A stretch of DNA of 64,000 nt from Rhodobiaceae bacterium (GCA_021404525.1 JAAWWE010000002.1:338809-402808), one strand, 5' to 3'. Positions 10,493 through 19,233 are shown, counted from the first letter of the stretch. Notes: generated by a model from the sequence alone, not told the origin. Numbers and translations are program-made.

Positions 10493-10879
10493 TCACCCTT
10501 GTTTCTGAGATGCCTGTCGCCGATTTTGTGTGTCGCGTGATTTCTGCGCGTGCACTTTGGCGAGAGCCGTTTCGAGATCCCGTGTGAGATCAATGTAAGA
10601 GCGGGAAATGGTTCCCGCGCGTCCAATAAGGACGTAGTCGTACCCCGGACGGGCGGCAAGTGCCAGAACGTCAGTTGCGACAGAACGCAGCCGACGTTTC
10701 GCCCGATTTCGGATATGGGCTTTGCCCACTTTTTTTGTAACGGTAAAGCCGACGCGAGCCTCTGCATCGAGCTCGGTCTGTGTTCGCTTCTGGGCCTGAA
10801 GCACAAGCCCTGGGGCCGCCCATTTGCGGCCTCTAGCAGCTTTCAGGAAATCGCGGCGGGCCTTGAGGCGCTCCATCAT
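10493..10879 (-). CDS. rnpA: Ribonuclease P protein component RnpA
   Basis: RnpA is the basic protein subunit that helps RNase P RNA bind and cut the 5' leader of pre-tRNA. The ~128-residue product has the signature RNRAKRRLRSV near residue 58 and the preceding FTVTKKVGKAHIRN, plus the N-terminal LKARRDFLKAARGRKW element. Two ATGs stand side by side at 10879 and 10876, after AAGGGGATCCA. The second has slightly better spacing and the first is annotated. An open frame reaches 10957, but that stretch is a 17-bp tandem repeat and looks non-coding. The C-terminal tail (KSRDTQNRRQASQKQG) is longer than in many homologues. Confidence 0.94.
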   Translation of the reverse strand: MMERLKARRDFLKAARGRKWAAPGLVLQAQKRTQTELDAEARVGFTVTKKVGKAHIRNRAKRRLRSVATDVLALAARPGYDYVLIGRAGTISRSYIDLTRDLETALAKVHAQKSRDTQNRRQASQKQG

Positions 10880-10890
10880 TGGATCCCCTT

Positions 10891-10941
10891 GGGTTTTCGA
10901 AAATAGCGGGTCTTCGAAAAGAGCGGGTCCTCGCAAAGAAA
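10891..10941 (-). repeat. Three tandem 17-bp units in the rnpA leader
   Basis: Reading the plus strand, three consecutive 17-bp units occupy 10891-10907, 10908-10924 and 10925-10941. They begin GGGTTTTCG, GGGTCTTCG and GGGTCCTCG, and each continues with an A-rich stretch. The array ends immediately before the rnpA ribosome binding site (bases 10880-10890). As 17 is not a multiple of 3, the array cannot encode a repeated peptide, which argues that the leader is untranslated. The function is unknown; it may be replication slippage or a spacing/RNA element. Confidence 0.75.
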
Positions 10942-10961
10942 AAGGGGCTCTCCGCATCGCA

Positions 10962-10980
10962 GACCCTAAAAGAAAGGGTC
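10962..10980 (-). other. Small hairpin between rpmH and rnpA
   Basis: GACCCT (10962-10967) and AGGGTC (10975-10980) form a perfect six-pair stem around an A-rich loop. No T-run follows on the minus strand, so it is not a classic terminator. It could be a processing or attenuation point that sets different levels of L34 and RnpA, which are needed in very different amounts. Confidence 0.4.
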
Positions 10981-10997
10981 ATCTCGCCCTAAGGGAG

Positions 10998-11132
10998 TTA
11001 AGCGGAAAGCTTCTTACGGCCTTTTGAGCGGCGCGCAGAAAGGATCGCGCGGCCAGCTTTTGTTGCTTTGCGGGCGCGGAAACCATGACGGCGTTTGCGA
11101 ACGAGTGCGCTTGGTTGATATGTCCGTTTCAC
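10998..11132 (-). CDS. rpmH: 50S ribosomal protein L34 RpmH
   Basis: The 44-residue product is almost entirely the L34 consensus: it opens [19 protein letters not shown] and ends GRKKLSA. It is a small, highly basic protein of the large ribosomal subunit. The start codon is GTG at 11132, preceded by GGAGAAGACCC; longer in-frame readings upstream have no family similarity. It is the first gene of the leftward cluster rpmH-rnpA-yidC-engB-argB and has a strong promoter about 100 bp upstream. Confidence 0.96.
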   Translation of the reverse strand: MKRTYQPSALVRKRRHGFRARKATKAGRAILSARRSKGRKKLSA

Positions 11133-11230
11133 GGGTCTTCTCCGGCTAGGGCTCCTGACCAGGCAATCGCTGGTGTGCCCCCATAACAATAGAAGCCGCG
11201 GGCGGATGCCCAACGGCCAGACTGGCCGCG

Positions 11231-11259
11231 TGTATAAGCAATGGTGGGGGGCAAGTCAA
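11231..11259 (-). promoter_or_regulatory. Sigma-70-type promoter for the rpmH cluster
   Basis: On the minus strand TTGACT (11259-11254) and TATACA (11236-11231) are separated by exactly 17 bp. This would start transcription near 11224 and give a leader of about 90 nt before the rpmH GTG. It is the best housekeeping-type promoter I see in the window, fitting a ribosomal protein gene. Confidence 0.7.
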
Positions 11260-11518
11260 CGACTGTCGCGGCGTGTTTTGAAGGTAAAGGCCGCAGAAAT
11301 CAGCCAGTTTTGCGGACAATCCGTCTCGAAACGGAGAAAAGTCGCAGATTCCGGTACTTCTGTTCCGATCACCTTGGCCTCACCGATGCTAACGCTCTCT
11401 CACAAGCCGGTGACTTTTGCGGGTTTTTTCGCCTGAGGCACCCCACCTTCCGCTAAACACAAAGCATTGCGCCCGGCGAAACCCGACAGGACGGAGACCC
11501 GGCGCAGAAGGAGGCAAT
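11260..11518. other. Non-coding part of the rpmH/DUF547 divergent region
   Basis: The whole gap between rpmH and the DUF547 gene is 386 bp (11133-11518). Its left third holds the rpmH promoter and leader. In the rest I see no credible gene; open frames are short and lack family features. It must contain the rightward promoter of the DUF547 gene, but no clear -35/-10 pair stands out. The last 15 bases hold the strong ribosome binding site AGAAGGAGG. Confidence 0.5.
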
Positions 11519-12427
11519 ATGGTCGTAACAGTGACAGAGCGACATTATGAGCGTCTTGGGGGCTCAAAACGGGGTTCCAGGCGGTCGCGGCCCATTGGGT
11601 TGTTCTTTCTAGGTGTAATCGCCTTTGTTTGGCTCTTGATTGGTGCGACCCAGGTTCCGGCGGCAGATGCCTGGACCAGATGGAGCGCTTATGAGGAGAG
11701 TTCGATCGTGACCATAGATCATTCTGACTGGCAGGCTCTCTTAGATGCCTATCTCGTCCCCGGCACGGATGGCGAGGCCAACAAAGTCGACTATGCCAGC
11801 CTGGCCGCGAGTGAAGCAGACCGCGACAAGCTGGAGCTCTACATCACGAGCCTGGAGGCGGTGGAAGTAGATGCGCTCAACAAGAATGAGCAATTTGCCT
11901 TCTGGGCAAACCTCTACAATGCTGCAACAGTGCGTGTGATCCTTGATCACTACCCCGTCAGCTCCATCCGTAAGATTAGTATCTCGCCGGGCTTCTTCTC
12001 AACCGGGCCTTGGGGCGCGAAGCTGGTGACTGTTGATGGTGAGCGTCTGACGCTGGATGATATTGAGCATCGGATTTTGCGGCCCATCTGGAAGGATCCC
12101 AGGGTCCACTATGCGGTGAATTGTGCCTCTATTGGCTGTCCCAATCTTCCAACAAAACCGTTTACCGGGAAAACACTCGAGGCAGATCTGGAATCTGCCG
12201 CCCGCGCTTACATCAATAGTCCCCGCGGCGCATCTTTCCAGAGCGGTTCACTCCGTGTTTCCAAGATTTATGATTGGTACTCGGAAGACTTCGGAAAAGG
12301 CACGGCCAATCTCATCGCTCATCTGAAATCCTATGCCGAAGGTGATCTTGCTGAAAAACTCGAAAACACAACACGTGTGCAGGGATACGACTATGATTGG
12401 TCCCTGAACGACACGTCCGGCTCGTAA
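11519..12427 (+). CDS. DUF547 domain protein, membrane-anchored
   Basis: A 302-residue protein with an N-terminal membrane anchor or uncleaved signal (GLFFLGVIAFVWLLIGATQV at ~25-45) and a DUF547 domain over ~100-260. Typical DUF547 blocks are FWANLYNAATVRVILDHYP and YAVNCASIGCPNLPTKPF, with conserved Cys residues in the latter. The domain resembles papain-like/transglutaminase folds, but no activity is established to my knowledge. The catalytic part is probably periplasmic. The start at 11519 has AGAAGGAGGCAAT just upstream. It is followed after 26 bp by the TVP38 gene and then a MerA/Lpd-like flavoprotein, a grouping that suggests a shared envelope redox role (inference). Confidence 0.84.
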   Translation: MVVTVTERHYERLGGSKRGSRRSRPIGLFFLGVIAFVWLLIGATQVPAADAWTRWSAYEESSIVTIDHSDWQALLDAYLVPGTDGEANKVDYASLAASEADRDKLELYITSLEAVEVDALNKNEQFAFWANLYNAATVRVILDHYPVSSIRKISISPGFFSTGPWGAKLVTVDGERLTLDDIEHRILRPIWKDPRVHYAVNCASIGCPNLPTKPFTGKTLEADLESAARAYINSPRGASFQSGSLRVSKIYDWYSEDFGKGTANLIAHLKSYAEGDLAEKLENTTRVQGYDYDWSLNDTSGS

Positions 12428-12453
12428 AAAGCCGACTGGGAGGAAAAGTAGAT

Positions 12454-13185
12454 ATGAGTGACGAAAGTTCAGACACAAAACAATCAGGCTTTAGCCTCGG
12501 CAGGCTGGTGCCTTTGGTGGTCCTCGCTGCGGGGCTTGTCGCCTTCTTTGTCTTGGATCTCGGGCAATATGTGACCTTGGATGCACTGAAGGAGAACCGC
12601 GAGTTTTTGCAAACCTTCGTGGCGGAGAACACAGCACTCGCGTTCACAGTCTATATGGCGGTCTACACGGTCATGGTCGCCTTCTCATTGCCAGGTGCGC
12701 TGATCGCAACGCTCACCGGGGGCTTTCTCTTCGGAACCATCTTCGGTGGGCTGGCAACCGTCGTTGCAGCGACCATCGGGGCGACCATCGTCTTCCTGAT
12801 CGCAAAGACAGCGCTGGGCGATACCCTGCGCGCAAAAGCAGGACCGGGAATTCAGAAGATGGAAGCCGGCTTTCAGAAGAACGCGTTTTCTTACCTGATG
12901 GTGCTGCGACTGGTCCCGCTCTTTCCGTTCTTCCTTGTTAATTTGGCGCCGGCTTTTCTGGGCGTGAAGCTGCGCACCTTCATGGTGGCGACTTTCTTTG
13001 GCATCATTCCCGGTACTTTCGTATTTGCGAGTGTGGGAAACGGTCTGGGTGCGATTTTTGATGAAGGCGGGGAGCCTAATCTCGGCATCATTTTCCAGCC
13101 GGAAGTGTTAGGGCCAATCCTGGCGCTCGCGGCGCTGTCGCTGGTTCCCGTCATTTACAAACGTTTTTCAAAAGACGAAGCATAA
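12454..13185 (+). CDS. TVP38/TMEM64 family membrane protein
   Basis: A 243-residue inner-membrane protein of the SNARE-associated/DedA-related superfamily, with about five or six hydrophobic segments. Family hallmarks are FSLPGALIATLTGGFLFG near residue 70, a re-entrant-type segment, and LRLVPLFPFFLVNLAPAFLG near 150 with its conserved Arg and Pro residues. Such proteins are thought to act as lipid scramblases or proton-coupled transporters, but the substrate here is unknown. The ATG at 12454 follows GGGAGGAAA. It is co-directional with DUF547 upstream and with the FAD-dependent disulfide oxidoreductase downstream, a pairing often seen in proteobacteria. A dispersed repeat follows its stop codon. 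Confidence 0.87.
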   Translation: MSDESSDTKQSGFSLGRLVPLVVLAAGLVAFFVLDLGQYVTLDALKENREFLQTFVAENTALAFTVYMAVYTVMVAFSLPGALIATLTGGFLFGTIFGGLATVVAATIGATIVFLIAKTALGDTLRAKAGPGIQKMEAGFQKNAFSYLMVLRLVPLFPFFLVNLAPAFLGVKLRTFMVATFFGIIPGTFVFASVGNGLGAIFDEGGEPNLGIIFQPEVLGPILALAALSLVPVIYKRFSKDEA

Positions 13186-13189
13186 ATAG

Positions 13190-13245
13190 AGCGCAATCAA
13201 GAAAAGTGTGGGCGGTTTTCTGCCAAGACTTAGGCGAATGCGCGA
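13190..13245 (+). repeat. Dispersed covarying hairpin repeat, copy A
   Basis: This copy starts 5 bp after the TVP38 stop. The inner stem AGAAAA (13200-13205) pairs with TTTTCT (13216-13221) around the ten-base loop GTGTGGGCGG. An outer stem pairs GCGCA (13191-13195) with TGCGC (13239-13243). Copies B (20288) and C (27631) share the loop with a single variable middle base, while their stem bases differ in a compensated manner. It is the most diverged of the three. Confidence 0.6.
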
Positions 13246-13284
13246 TTAGAAAAACTCCTCTGTCTGGGAGTGTGAGGAAACATC

Positions 13285-14709
13285 ATGAGCAATGTGATTG
13301 AAGCGGACATTTGTGTCATTGGAGGCGGCTCAGGCGGCCTGTCTGTTGCGGCAGGGGCCGTACAGATGGGGGCGAAAGTTGTTCTCATCGAAAAGGGCAA
13401 GATGGGAGGCGACTGTCTGAACTATGGTTGCGTTCCCTCCAAAGCACTGATTGCCGCTGCCAAACACGCCCATGGCATGGGCGACGGCGAAGCCTTTGGC
13501 GTGAAGCCACAAACACTCGAAGTCGACTTCGGCCGGGTTCATGACCACATCCATGAAGTGATCGCCGGGATCGCGCCCGTGGACAGCGTTGAGCGGTTTG
13601 AAGGCCTTGGCGTTCAGGTCATTCAGGCTGCTGCGCGCTTTGCAAGTCCGCAGACAGTGCAGGCGGGCGATCAGACCATCAAGGCCCGCCGTTTTGTCAT
13701 TGCGACGGGATCGTCGCCCGCGGTGCCACCCATCCCTGGGCTCGATACCGTGCCGTTCCTCACCAACGAAACCATGTTCGACCTGAAAGAACGCCCGGAC
13801 CATCTGATCATTGTTGGTGGCGGCCCGATCGGAATGGAGCTCGCCCAGGCGCACCGACGCCTTGGAGCAAAAGTGACCGTGCTCGAAGGTCTGAAAGCGC
13901 TCGGAAAAGACGACCCGGAACTGACCTCGTTGGTGCTTGATGCCATTCGTGAGGATGGTGTCGACATTCGTGAAGGTGCGAAGGTTACCTCTGTTGCAAA
14001 AGACGGCGACGGGGTTAGCGTCTCCATCGAGACAGATGCAGGCGAGGAAACCGTGTCCGGGTCGCACTTGCTCATGGCGGTGGGCAGGCGCCCCAATGTT
14101 GATGGCCTCGACCTTGAAAATGCAGGCATCAAATATGAGCGCACAGGCATCACAGTGGATGCGCGTCTCAGGACCACAAACAAAAAGATCTTTGCCATCG
14201 GAGATGTGGCCGGGGGGCTGCAGTTCACCCACGTGGCCGGGTATCACGCTGGTATCGTAATCCGAAACATTTTGTTCCGTATTCCGGCCAAGGCGGACCA
14301 TTCGTCCATTCCGTGGGCCACCTATACTGACCCAGAACTGGCCCATGTGGGTGAGACAGAGGAAGAAGCCCGCAAAAAACACGGCAAGATTGAAGTGTTA
14401 CGCTGGCCGCTTGCTGAGAATGATCGGGCGCAGGCCGAACGCCGCACCCGTGGCCTCGTCAAGGTCGTGACAGACAGTCATGGCCGTATTCTGGGCGCAA
14501 GCATTGTGGGGCCACATGCAGGCGACTTGCTGCAACCCTGGGTGCTTGCCAAGTCGCAAGGACTCAAAATCGGCGCCATGGCCGGTGCAGTTGCCCCATA
14601 TCCAACATTGACGGAAATCAGCAAACGGGCTGCCGGGTCCTATTACACACCGACCCTCTTTAGTTGGAAGACCAGAGCAATTGTGAAGTTCCTCGGCCTG
14701 TTCGGATAG
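13285..14709 (+). CDS. MerA/Lpd-like FAD-dependent disulfide oxidoreductase
   Basis: A 474-residue class I pyridine-nucleotide disulfide oxidoreductase. The FAD-binding GGGSGGLSVAAGAVQMGA motif (residues ~10-28) and the redox-active pair in GGDCLNYGCVPSKAL (~38-52) are intact. NAD(P)H binding is at GGGPIGMELAQAHRRLGA (~175), a second FAD motif at AIGDVAGGLQFTHVA (~305), and the dimerisation domain runs from ~340. At the C-terminus the His expected in Lpd/GR (HPT) is Tyr (YPTLTE), as in MerA-like relatives. There is no N-terminal HMA domain and no C-terminal vicinal Cys pair, so mercury reduction is unlikely. The substrate is unknown; adjacency to TVP38 and DUF547 suggests an envelope redox partner (inference). 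Confidence 0.86.
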   Translation: MSNVIEADICVIGGGSGGLSVAAGAVQMGAKVVLIEKGKMGGDCLNYGCVPSKALIAAAKHAHGMGDGEAFGVKPQTLEVDFGRVHDHIHEVIAGIAPVDSVERFEGLGVQVIQAAARFASPQTVQAGDQTIKARRFVIATGSSPAVPPIPGLDTVPFLTNETMFDLKERPDHLIIVGGGPIGMELAQAHRRLGAKVTVLEGLKALGKDDPELTSLVLDAIREDGVDIREGAKVTSVAKDGDGVSVSIETDAGEETVSGSHLLMAVGRRPNVDGLDLENAGIKYERTGITVDARLRTTNKKIFAIGDVAGGLQFTHVAGYHAGIVIRNILFRIPAKADHSSIPWATYTDPELAHVGETEEEARKKHGKIEVLRWPLAENDRAQAERRTRGLVKVVTDSHGRILGASIVGPHAGDLLQPWVLAKSQGLKIGAMAGAVAPYPTLTEISKRAAGSYYTPTLFSWKTRAIVKFLGLFG

Positions 14710-14730
14710 GGTCCCTTTCCGCTATACTTG

Positions 14731-16254
14731 ATGCCAGCGCATAAGTGCCGCGCGATGGAAAACAGGCGGAACATGGATCGCGAGAAGAGCGATGTGACGG
14801 ATGCAGATAAGGGTGACGGGCCGCGGGCTGCCGCGGCGCCGGTCGCGCGTCTTGTCGCTCCTTTGCGCCGCAGCCTCTCCGCGCAACTCCTGGTTCTCAC
14901 AGTTCTGTTTGTGATGCTTGCCGAAGTGCTGATTTATGTTCCGTCTCTCTCAAATTTCAGAGATAGCTGGATCAAGCAGCGTCTTGCACGGGCGCAGATC
15001 GCAACGCTTGCGCTCGAAGCAACCCCCGACAATATGGTGGCCAATACCCTTCGCGACGAACTTCTGACCAACGCGGAAGCCTTTGCGGTGGTTTTGCATA
15101 GAAATGCAGCGCGTCGATTGATCCTTCGAGACGACATGCCCCCCGCAATCGATGCGACGTATGATCTGCGTGATGCGACGTTCCTCGACATCATCATGGA
15201 CATGTTTGACTGTTTGATGGCGGAAGACGGCCGCACCATTCGGGTGATCGGCAAGCCACGCTTTGAAGGTGGCGACTTCATCGAAATCGTTTTTGACGAA
15301 ACGCCCCTCCGGCAGGCCATGCTCGATTTCTCAACCAACATCCTGAACTTGTCGATCCTGATCTCCATCATCACAGCCTCCCTTGTATTTTTTGCCCTCA
15401 ATTTTTTCTTGGTTCGTCCCATGCGCCGGATCACGGAAAATATGGTGGCGTTTAGCAAAAAACCGGATGATGCATCGCGGGTGATCGAGCCCTCAACACG
15501 CCTCGACGAAATCGGTGTCGCAGAACGGGAACTGGCAGATCTCCAGACGCAGGTGCGCTCGACACTGAACCAACAGGCGCGCCTTGCCTCTTTGGGAACG
15601 GCCATCAGCAAGATCAATCACGACCTGCGGAATATTCTGGCGAGCACGCAGCTTATTTCAGACCGCCTTGGCGGTGTGGACGATCCGACAGTGCAAAGTC
15701 TCGCTCCCCGGCTGTTTGCGTCGATCGACCGTGCCATTCAGCTCTGCACCAACACGCTTAAGTTCGGTAGCAGTGAAGAAGCGCCGCCCTCCCGTCGTCC
15801 GGTTGCGCTAAAAAACCTCGCGACCGAGGCGATGGAAGCAATCGGCCTCGAAGAAGACAGCCCCGTCAGCGTCCGCATTGAGATTGCCGACGAGATGGAA
15901 ATTGACGCTGATCCAGATCATTTGTTTCGAGTTCTTCTCAACCTTGGGAGAAATGCGGCACAGGCCATGGAATCTGGCGGAGAGATTTCTCTATCGGCCG
16001 TCAATGATGTAGACTCGGTCACCATCGAGTTAGCTGATACGGGTCCTGGTATTCCTGATGCTGCCCGCGACCGGCTGTTCCAGCCCTTTGGGGGCACAAC
16101 CCGCCAAGGTGGTACCGGGCTCGGCCTTGCGATTTCCGCAGATCTTGTACGCGCGCATGGCGGCGCGCTGGAACTGGTCGAAACAGGTGCCAACGGCACC
16201 CGGTTTAGAATATGCATACCTCACCGCAAGGACATGGTCCGCGCAGCGCAGTAA
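14731..16254 (+). CDS. Membrane sensor histidine kinase
   Basis: A ~507-residue kinase with two membrane helices, LLVLTVLFVMLAEVLIYVPSL (~55-75) and ILISIITASLVFFALNFFLV (~210-232), enclosing a periplasmic sensor domain of ~130 residues. After a HAMP-like linker comes a HisKA-type region with LASLGTAISKINHDLRNILAS (phospho-acceptor His in NHDLRN, ~305). The HATPase_c domain has NLGRNAAQAM (N box), DTGPGIP (G1) and GGTGLGLAI (G2). There is no receiver domain and no adjacent response regulator, so its partner is elsewhere. The start is uncertain: ATGs at 14731, 14755 and 14773 are all possible, the last having AGGCGG very close. It overlaps no neighbour and is followed by glk. Confidence 0.82.
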   Translation: MPAHKCRAMENRRNMDREKSDVTDADKGDGPRAAAAPVARLVAPLRRSLSAQLLVLTVLFVMLAEVLIYVPSLSNFRDSWIKQRLARAQIATLALEATPDNMVANTLRDELLTNAEAFAVVLHRNAARRLILRDDMPPAIDATYDLRDATFLDIIMDMFDCLMAEDGRTIRVIGKPRFEGGDFIEIVFDETPLRQAMLDFSTNILNLSILISIITASLVFFALNFFLVRPMRRITENMVAFSKKPDDASRVIEPSTRLDEIGVAERELADLQTQVRSTLNQQARLASLGTAISKINHDLRNILASTQLISDRLGGVDDPTVQSLAPRLFASIDRAIQLCTNTLKFGSSEEAPPSRRPVALKNLATEAMEAIGLEEDSPVSVRIEIADEMEIDADPDHLFRVLLNLGRNAAQAMESGGEISLSAVNDVDSVTIELADTGPGIPDAARDRLFQPFGGTTRQGGTGLGLAISADLVRAHGGALELVETGANGTRFRICIPHRKDMVRAAQ

Positions 16255-16313
16255 AAGCGATCATCGAGTCGACTTACCGTCTGACGAAAAGCTTCGAACG
16301 AAAGAGGTGCACT

Positions 16314-17312
16314 ATGGAACACATAAAAGACGGTTCACGCGTGCTTGTTGCGGACATCGGCGGCACCTATGCGCGCTTCTCCTACGCTGACGCCTCGCTC
16401 GGCGTGTCCTCCCTCACACCACCCTTTGTCTTGGAGACAGAGGGGTTTGCGAGTTTTGGTGACGTTCTTCAGGAAGTGATGGATGAGACGGGCCGTCCTG
16501 GGGTGAACGCTGCAGCGATCTGCGGCGCTGGCCCGGTGGTTGGAGACGAAGGCTCTGCAGCGATTGATATGACCAACTGCCCCTGGACGCTGACCGAGGC
16601 AGAGCTGAAGGAACGGCTTGGGACTTCCCGAGTGCGACTCGTCAACGACTTTGCCGCAATTGCTCATGCGCTTCCGCTGTTTGACGATGAAGAACTCCTG
16701 CAACTTGGCACAGGCGCGCCGGACAGAGAGGGACCGCTTGCGGTACTGGGGGCCGGGACCGGGCTCGGCGTCGCCGGATTGGTGCCGGACGGGAAGGGAA
16801 GCTACGCACTGATTGATGGTGAAGGCGGGCACGCAGATATTGCGCCTGCAAATACGCGCGAGATCGCTATCTATGAACGTTTGCTACGTCGCTTTGGGCA
16901 TGTCAACGCGGAAACAATTCTCTCTGGCAGTGGCCTTGAAGCACTCCATGATGCCCTGTGTGAGATGGAGGGACTTAAGAGCGAACCCGTCAGCGCCGCA
17001 GAAATAGCTGCGCGCGCGGCAACAGGGGGCGAACCAGTCAGTGCAGAAGCTGTGCACTGCTTCACCAGTTGGTTAGGCGCAGCAGCTGCCAATGTCGCGC
17101 TCACGATGGGCGCGACAGGCGGTGTTTACATTGCCGGTGGTATCGTTCCGCGTTGGGGCGGCCTCTTCGAGGCGAACCGGTTCCGCACGCGGTTTGAGGA
17201 CCGCGGGAAAATAAGTGCATACGTGAAGCCGATCCCGACCTATCTTGTCGTGGCACCGGATCCGGCGCTTAAGGGACTGGTGAAGATCGCATCGGGCCTG
17301 CTGGCAACCTAG
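16314..17312 (+). CDS. glk: Glucokinase
   Basis: A 332-residue Glk-family (non-ROK) glucokinase that phosphorylates glucose to glucose 6-phosphate using ATP. Visible motifs are the phosphate-1 loop ADIGGTYARFSYAD (~10-24), the substrate loop LVNDFAAIAHALP with its catalytic Asp (~105), GAGTGLGVAGL (phosphate-2, ~140) and GEGGHADIAP (~160). The adenosine motif GGVYIAGGIVPRW is near 275. The length is normal. Start chosen at the ATG at 16314 (MEHIKDGS), which has AAAGAGGTGCACT upstream; an earlier in-frame codon at 16212 lies inside the kinase gene. It ends 11 bp before the convergent ggt gene. Confidence 0.9.
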   Translation: MEHIKDGSRVLVADIGGTYARFSYADASLGVSSLTPPFVLETEGFASFGDVLQEVMDETGRPGVNAAAICGAGPVVGDEGSAAIDMTNCPWTLTEAELKERLGTSRVRLVNDFAAIAHALPLFDDEELLQLGTGAPDREGPLAVLGAGTGLGVAGLVPDGKGSYALIDGEGGHADIAPANTREIAIYERLLRRFGHVNAETILSGSGLEALHDALCEMEGLKSEPVSAAEIAARAATGGEPVSAEAVHCFTSWLGAAAANVALTMGATGGVYIAGGIVPRWGGLFEANRFRTRFEDRGKISAYVKPIPTYLVVAPDPALKGLVKIASGLLAT

Positions 17313-17323
17313 AGGCGACCGTC

Positions 17324-19075
17324 CTAAAGCTGACCACCCAGAACGACCCCTTCGCGGCGCAGGTCGGCGCCGCCTTCAAGCCCGCCTTCCAGTCTCCGGA
17401 TACCATGCAGTCCGCTCGTGATCTCTTTCACCACCACGTCATGGCCGAGCTGTTCCAGCTCTTCCTTCAAATCGGCGACCGGTGTGCCTTCTTCAATCTC
17501 TAGCGGGCCATTGCGGTTCACATGTCGCGGTTGATTGATGGCCGCCTGCATCGGCAGGTGGTGATCAAGAAGAGCAACAAGTGTCTGGGTGACGTAAGCG
17601 ATGATCCGGCTGCCGCCCGGAGACCCAATTGCCAGGTGAAAATCACCCTCTGCATCGAACACCATGCTGGGTGTCATGGAGGAACGGGGCCGCTTGCCCG
17701 GGGCCACCGCATTGGCAACAGGCCTTCCGTCAATGATGGGGCGAAACGAGAAGTCGGTGAGCTGATTGTTGATAAAGAACCCGGCTGCCATCAGGTGGCT
17801 GCCAAAAGGCGCTTCGATGGATGTTGTCATGGACACCGCGTTCCCATGTCCATCAACAATGCTGAAATGACTGGTGGAGGGGCGTGACCTGGATTCGTTG
17901 GGAGCATAGAGAGAGCCTAGGTCTCCCATCGCTTCCGGTGTTCCTGCGTCCGCTTTGCCGAGACTGCGGGATAGGTCAATCAAACGTGCCCTGGAGGTAA
18001 GGTAGTCCTGGTCCAACATTGCATCGACGGGGACATCAACAAAAGCGGTGTCGCCGATATAGAGGTCGCGGTCCGCATAAGCGAGGCGGCTTGCTTCTGT
18101 GATGAGATGCACAGCTTCCACGGAGCCGGGCTTGAGCGCCCCCATATCAAAGGACTCCAGAATACCAAGGATCTGCAGGCTTGTGAGACCGCCTGAGCTC
18201 GACGGTGGCATGCCACAAACAGTATAGACGCGGTATTCTAGGCAGATCGGCGCGCGTTTAACTGGCTCGTAAGCTGCCATGTCATCCATGCTGAGCGTGC
18301 CAGGACGCGACGGCGCATTTTGCGAGGCCGCGACGATCGCTTCAGCAATTTCGCCTTTGTAAAAAACATCGGGGCCTTGCTCGGCGATCAGCCGAAGGGA
18401 TTTTGCATAGGCTGGGTTTTTCAGACGTGTTCCGATGGCGAGCGGAACGGCGTTTCCATCCTCATCTTCAGTAAAAAAATAGGCCCTTGACCATGGCAGG
18501 TGGGGCAGTGCTGGTGACCAGGCAATGAGCTTGTTGAGGCGCGGTGTAACAAGAAAGCCCTCTTCCGCAAGACGGATGGCGGGCTGAAATAGATCCGCCC
18601 ATGGCAAGCGTCCATGTTCTTGATGTGCCAGGTGCAGCATGGCGATGGCGCCCGGCACGCCATTGGATTGGCCCGCGACGACAGCATCAAAAAAAGAAAG
18701 GGGCTCACCTGCCTCATCCAGAAACAGTTCCGGTGTGGCACCAGCGGGCGCTGTTTCACGCCCGTCATAGGTTTCAAGCAGACGCGCTCCCTCGTCCCAA
18801 TGCAGCATGTAGGCACCGCCACCAATGCCGGACGATTGAGGTTCGACGAGCGTGAGGACGAGCTGAACCGCAATCGCCGCATCAACCGCAGAGCCGCCCC
18901 GTGCCAGCATCTCCTGTCCTGCCTTGCTGGCTTCAGGGTGAGCAGAAGAGACCATGTACTCTGCCGAGCCACTGACTGGATTGTTTGCTGTGCCTGAATG
19001 GCTCCACCAGATGCCAAGCGGAGCAGAGACAATGGCGATACCCACCAGCACAAGCAAAGCGCGAGAAAATTTCAT
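17324..19075 (-). CDS. ggt: Gamma-glutamyltransferase, exported
   Basis: A 583-residue N-terminal-nucleophile enzyme that cleaves gamma-glutamyl bonds, such as those of glutathione, in the periplasm. It begins with a signal peptide or anchor (LLVLVGIAIVSAPLGIWWS). The large subunit shows GGSAVDAAIAVQLVLTLVEPQSSGIGGG and the Arg of YDGRETAP that contacts the glutamyl group. Autocleavage is expected before the Thr of STSHFSIVDGHGNAVSMT (~385), which becomes the catalytic N-terminus of the small subunit. The oxyanion glycine pair is in GSPGGSRIIAYV (~480). The ATG at 19075 is preceded by GGAGGACTTG, better than the ATG four codons earlier. It is divergent from the S58 peptidase gene, so the pair may share a role in peptide turnover. 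Confidence 0.93.
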   Translation of the reverse strand: MKFSRALLVLVGIAIVSAPLGIWWSHSGTANNPVSGSAEYMVSSAHPEASKAGQEMLARGGSAVDAAIAVQLVLTLVEPQSSGIGGGAYMLHWDEGARLLETYDGRETAPAGATPELFLDEAGEPLSFFDAVVAGQSNGVPGAIAMLHLAHQEHGRLPWADLFQPAIRLAEEGFLVTPRLNKLIAWSPALPHLPWSRAYFFTEDEDGNAVPLAIGTRLKNPAYAKSLRLIAEQGPDVFYKGEIAEAIVAASQNAPSRPGTLSMDDMAAYEPVKRAPICLEYRVYTVCGMPPSSSGGLTSLQILGILESFDMGALKPGSVEAVHLITEASRLAYADRDLYIGDTAFVDVPVDAMLDQDYLTSRARLIDLSRSLGKADAGTPEAMGDLGSLYAPNESRSRPSTSHFSIVDGHGNAVSMTTSIEAPFGSHLMAAGFFINNQLTDFSFRPIIDGRPVANAVAPGKRPRSSMTPSMVFDAEGDFHLAIGSPGGSRIIAYVTQTLVALLDHHLPMQAAINQPRHVNRNGPLEIEEGTPVADLKEELEQLGHDVVVKEITSGLHGIRRLEGGLEGGADLRREGVVLGGQL

Positions 19076-19233
19076 CAAGTCCTCCATTTGAGGGTAAGCC
19101 CCTCATGGGTCTATGCGGCTGCGTAGATCCCACCATACCCATTTGAACGACGATTGACCCGGCGGTGGCAGATCGCTAGCGTCCGGCACCAAAGGTACGT
19201 CTATTCTGCGTGCCACAGCGCGCGAGGAAAACC

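Noticed and set aside
13330..14382. Long open frame on the minus strand (350 codons)
   Set aside because: It is antisense to the intact flavoprotein gene, has no family features and its composition mirrors the codon structure of the real gene.
13285..14709. Mercuric reductase
   Set aside because: There is no HMA domain, no C-terminal Cys pair and no mer genes; only the general fold is shared.
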